Of a stretch of 7,041 bases of DNA, positions 5,406 to 7,041 are shown one piece after another. The stretch is from an uncultured Thermoleophilia bacterium. GTDB lineage: Bacteria > Actinomycetota > Thermoleophilia > UBA2241. Made by a program: the position numbers and the translations under genes. The stretch's first letter is position 1. Every line of letters begins with the position of its first letter. The notes beneath the pieces are model-generated. The model saw nothing but the letters and a program-made list of their open reading frames with translations, made no database searches and was not told the DNA's origin. Where the stretch lies: positions 1 through 7,041 of the forward strand of contig CAIXSE010000081.1 of the NCBI GenBank assembly GCA_903921965.1, read 5' to 3'.

Positions 5406-6977
5406 TCAGGGCGCGTCCGGGTCCATCGCCCTGACGTACGCGACGAGCTCCCGGGTGTCGTCCGAGTCGATCTTCATGAGGTCGTAGTCGATCAGCACGC
5501 CGTTGAAGTACTGGTACACGGCGAGGTCGCTCCCCGGCCCGGCGGGAAGCACACCGGTGAACAGGAAGCCGAGCTCCTCGAGTTCCGCCGCCGCCGCGGC
5601 CGCCCCGGACTTCGTCATCTCGAGGCTCGCGATGACGACGCGGAGGTCCGACTCGCGCAGGCGGCGCAGCTCGTCGTGCAGCCGGCCGCGCAGGTCGTCG
5701 CCGTACCCCGTCACCGTGAGCGTGGCGTTGGAGGTCGCAGGGTTGAGGCGGACGGTGATGCTCGTCGCCGCGCTCTCGTCGCGTGCCACCTCGAGGATGC
5801 CGGGCGGCGACCCGTCGAGTCTGCCGGGCGCGCCGATCCACCCGTACAGGCGCGCGATCATGTCGCGGTGCCGCTCCGGCACTTCCAGGGGAGCCGTCGA
5901 GACCGGGCTGAAGAACCGGTACATGGTGACCACGGAGTTCCGGTGCCGCGACCGCGCCTCCATCCCGCGGAACTCGCGGTCGGGCGGGATCGTCGCCAGC
6001 CTGACCCCGCAGGTGCCCATGCCGAGCTGCACGTTGAGGTGCTGCGTGAAGGGGTGCACCGTGATGGCCTCGGCGAAGACGCCGTAGAGTTCACGCCGCA
6101 CCGCCTCGTCGATGAGCAGGTCGGCGAGGCGGCGGGCGATGTGCTGCCCGCGCCAGGCCCTGCGCGTCGCCGCGACGCCGAGCTCGGGGACACCTCTGTC
6201 CTCGTCGGGGAACGAGAGCGCGAAGTGGCCGACCACGGCCCCGTCCGGGGCCGTCGCCACGGCCGAGATCATGGCGCCGCTGGCGTTCAGCTCCGCGATG
6301 CGCAGCGGGTGGTACATGTCCTCGTGCAGGTAGCTCAGGCGGTAGGTGTCGTAGATGCAGTCGCTGACCGAGCCGGCCTGTTCGGGCCGCAGCAGGCCGA
6401 TGGTGAGGCCGTCGCCCGTCACGACCGCCTGCTGCTCGTCGACGTCCGCCGGGTCGAGCTCCCACAGCGGCTCCACCTCGCCGCCGTGGAGCTCCCAGGC
6501 GCCGCTGCCGGCGACCACCACGGCGTCCTGGTCGCCCAGCGGCAGGTCGGGATCGGGCCGGCGGGTGGCCGAACGGTGGTGGAACATCATGCGCACGGTC
6601 TTGCCGCCGCGGCCCTCGTTGCGGAACTCGACCCAGTCGGCCGACCCCTCGTCGAGCAGTCCGCGCACGAAGGCGTCGGCGTCGCCGGCCCGCGAAGGGT
6701 CGAACGGCGGGCCGTCGTCGTGCAGCGTCACGGTGAGGCCGCCGGGGACGACCTCGCAGGTCAGGTCCACGGTGAGCACCTCGTGTGCGGCCTCGAGCAC
6801 CAGGATCGCGGCGAGCTGCTGGACGACGGTCGCGACGCGCTTGCGGGCGTCGTCGCGGAAGCCCGCGAGGGCGGCGCTGCCGCGGGCCGCGTCGCGGACG
6901 AGGCCCAGGAACTCCGGCCGGCTCGGCACGCTGAGCGTGACCCGCCGGGCGGCGGGCGAGGTTCCCGGCTCACTCAC
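5406..6977 (-). CDS. RsbW-like ATP-binding domain / GNAT acetyltransferase fusion protein, copy A
   Basis: The 523-aa paralogue of the adjacent downstream gene is colinear over its full length; identity is roughly 60 % by eye, not computed. The RsbW-like domain (~12-135) has VTLSVPSRPEFLGLVRDAAR, CEVVPGGLTVTLHDDGPPFD and GRGGKTVRMMFHH. The GNAT domain (~191-325) has CIYDTYRLSYLHEDMYHP and motif A ELGVAATRRAWRGQHIARRL. The C-terminal domain ends YQYFNGVLIDYDLMKI and ELVAYVRAMDPDAP. The N-box is more eroded than in copy B: the aligned Glu is Gln (VVQQLAAIL) and the Asn is lost. The linker (~137-188) is acidic with two tryptophans (WELHGGEVEPLWELDPAD) and differs from copy B. The GTG start at 6977 has a purine-rich GGAGGGAG ending 5 nt upstream. 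The gene follows the stop of a further minus-strand frame by 26 nt, so the promoter is probably outside the window. Function unknown; acetyltransfer is predicted from the fold. Confidence 0.88.
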   Translation of the reverse strand: MSEPGTSPAARRVTLSVPSRPEFLGLVRDAARGSAALAGFRDDARKRVATVVQQLAAILVLEAAHEVLTVDLTCEVVPGGLTVTLHDDGPPFDPSRAGDADAFVRGLLDEGSADWVEFRNEGRGGKTVRMMFHHRSATRRPDPDLPLGDQDAVVVAGSGAWELHGGEVEPLWELDPADVDEQQAVVTGDGLTIGLLRPEQAGSVSDCIYDTYRLSYLHEDMYHPLRIAELNASGAMISAVATAPDGAVVGHFALSFPDEDRGVPELGVAATRRAWRGQHIARRLADLLIDEAVRRELYGVFAEAITVHPFTQHLNVQLGMGTCGVRLATIPPDREFRGMEARSRHRNSVVTMYRFFSPVSTAPLEVPERHRDMIARLYGWIGAPGRLDGSPPGILEVARDESAATSITVRLNPATSNATLTVTGYGDDLRGRLHDELRRLRESDLRVVIASLEMTKSGAAAAAAELEELGFLFTGVLPAGPGSDLAVYQYFNGVLIDYDLMKIDSDDTRELVAYVRAMDPDAP

Positions 6978-6982
6978 GTCGA

Positions 6983-6990
6983 CTCCCTCC
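6983..6990 (-). promoter_or_regulatory. Ribosome binding site of GNAT fusion copy A
   Basis: The coding strand reads GGAGGGAG, ending 5 nt before the GTG at 6977. It is the strongest Shine-Dalgarno match in the window and supports the GTG over any internal start. Confidence 0.65.
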
Positions 6991-7003
6991 CTTCGCCCGG
7001 CCC

Positions 7004-7041
7004 TCAGCCGAGCATGTCGCGCAGCTGGATCGCGGCGGCGC
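7004..7041 (-). CDS. 3' end of an upstream gene (partial, unidentified)
   Basis: Reading the minus strand in from the window edge, one frame gives AAAIQLRDMLG followed by TGA at 7006-7004, 26 nt before the start of fusion copy A. The spacing and strand fit the tail of an upstream operon member. Eleven residues are too few to assign a family, and the reading frame itself is a guess from its position and protein-like ending. Confidence 0.4.
   Translation of the reverse strand, partial: AAAIQLRDMLG

Noticed and set aside
4073..5434. Plus-strand frame of about 453 codons opposite fusion copy B
   Set aside because: It is antisense to a well-supported gene. The translation is rich in Arg, Val, His, Gln and Ala, and no ribosome site or motif was seen.

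Overview
This is a GC-rich bacterial window (roughly 70 % G+C by eye, with GTG as well as ATG starts) carrying two gene blocks that converge near position 3040. Base composition, codon use and an RsbW-like regulatory domain fit a high-GC Gram-positive lineage (Actinomycetota), but nothing in the window fixes the taxon, so this is an inference.

Plus strand, 3-3055: a three-gene ABC importer in the order binding protein (5' truncated by the window edge), FecCD/BtuC-type permease and ATPase. This is the class that takes up iron-siderophores, haem or cobalamin. The binding protein captures the ligand outside the membrane, the permease forms the channel, and the ATPase powers it. Two points are odd. 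A 103-nt gap after the binding-protein gene holds tandem GC hairpins. The ATPase also carries an extra C-terminal domain of about 155 residues with a glycine-rich GGGTGAG loop.

Minus strand, 7041-3017 (read right to left): the last codons of an unidentified gene, then two tandem paralogues of 523 and 519 aa, then two small two-helix membrane proteins of 107 and 122 aa, the last pair coupled by a GTGA start/stop overlap. Each large paralogue joins an RsbW/SpoIIAB-like ATP-binding domain, a GNAT acetyltransferase domain and a conserved C-terminal domain. The ATP-binding domain has lost its N-box Asn and its G2 glycines. The two genes share a 110-bp tract with a single mismatch, which suggests gene conversion. 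This set is the best candidate in the window for a little-described system: a sensor or regulator-like module attached to an acetyltransferase, possibly acting at the membrane. Its targets cannot be read from the sequence.

The two blocks overlap tail to tail by 39 bp inside an 11-bp perfect inverted repeat that may end transcription from both sides. No rRNA, tRNA, CRISPR array, insertion sequence or recognisable riboswitch was seen. No gene-free stretch exceeds about 105 bases.
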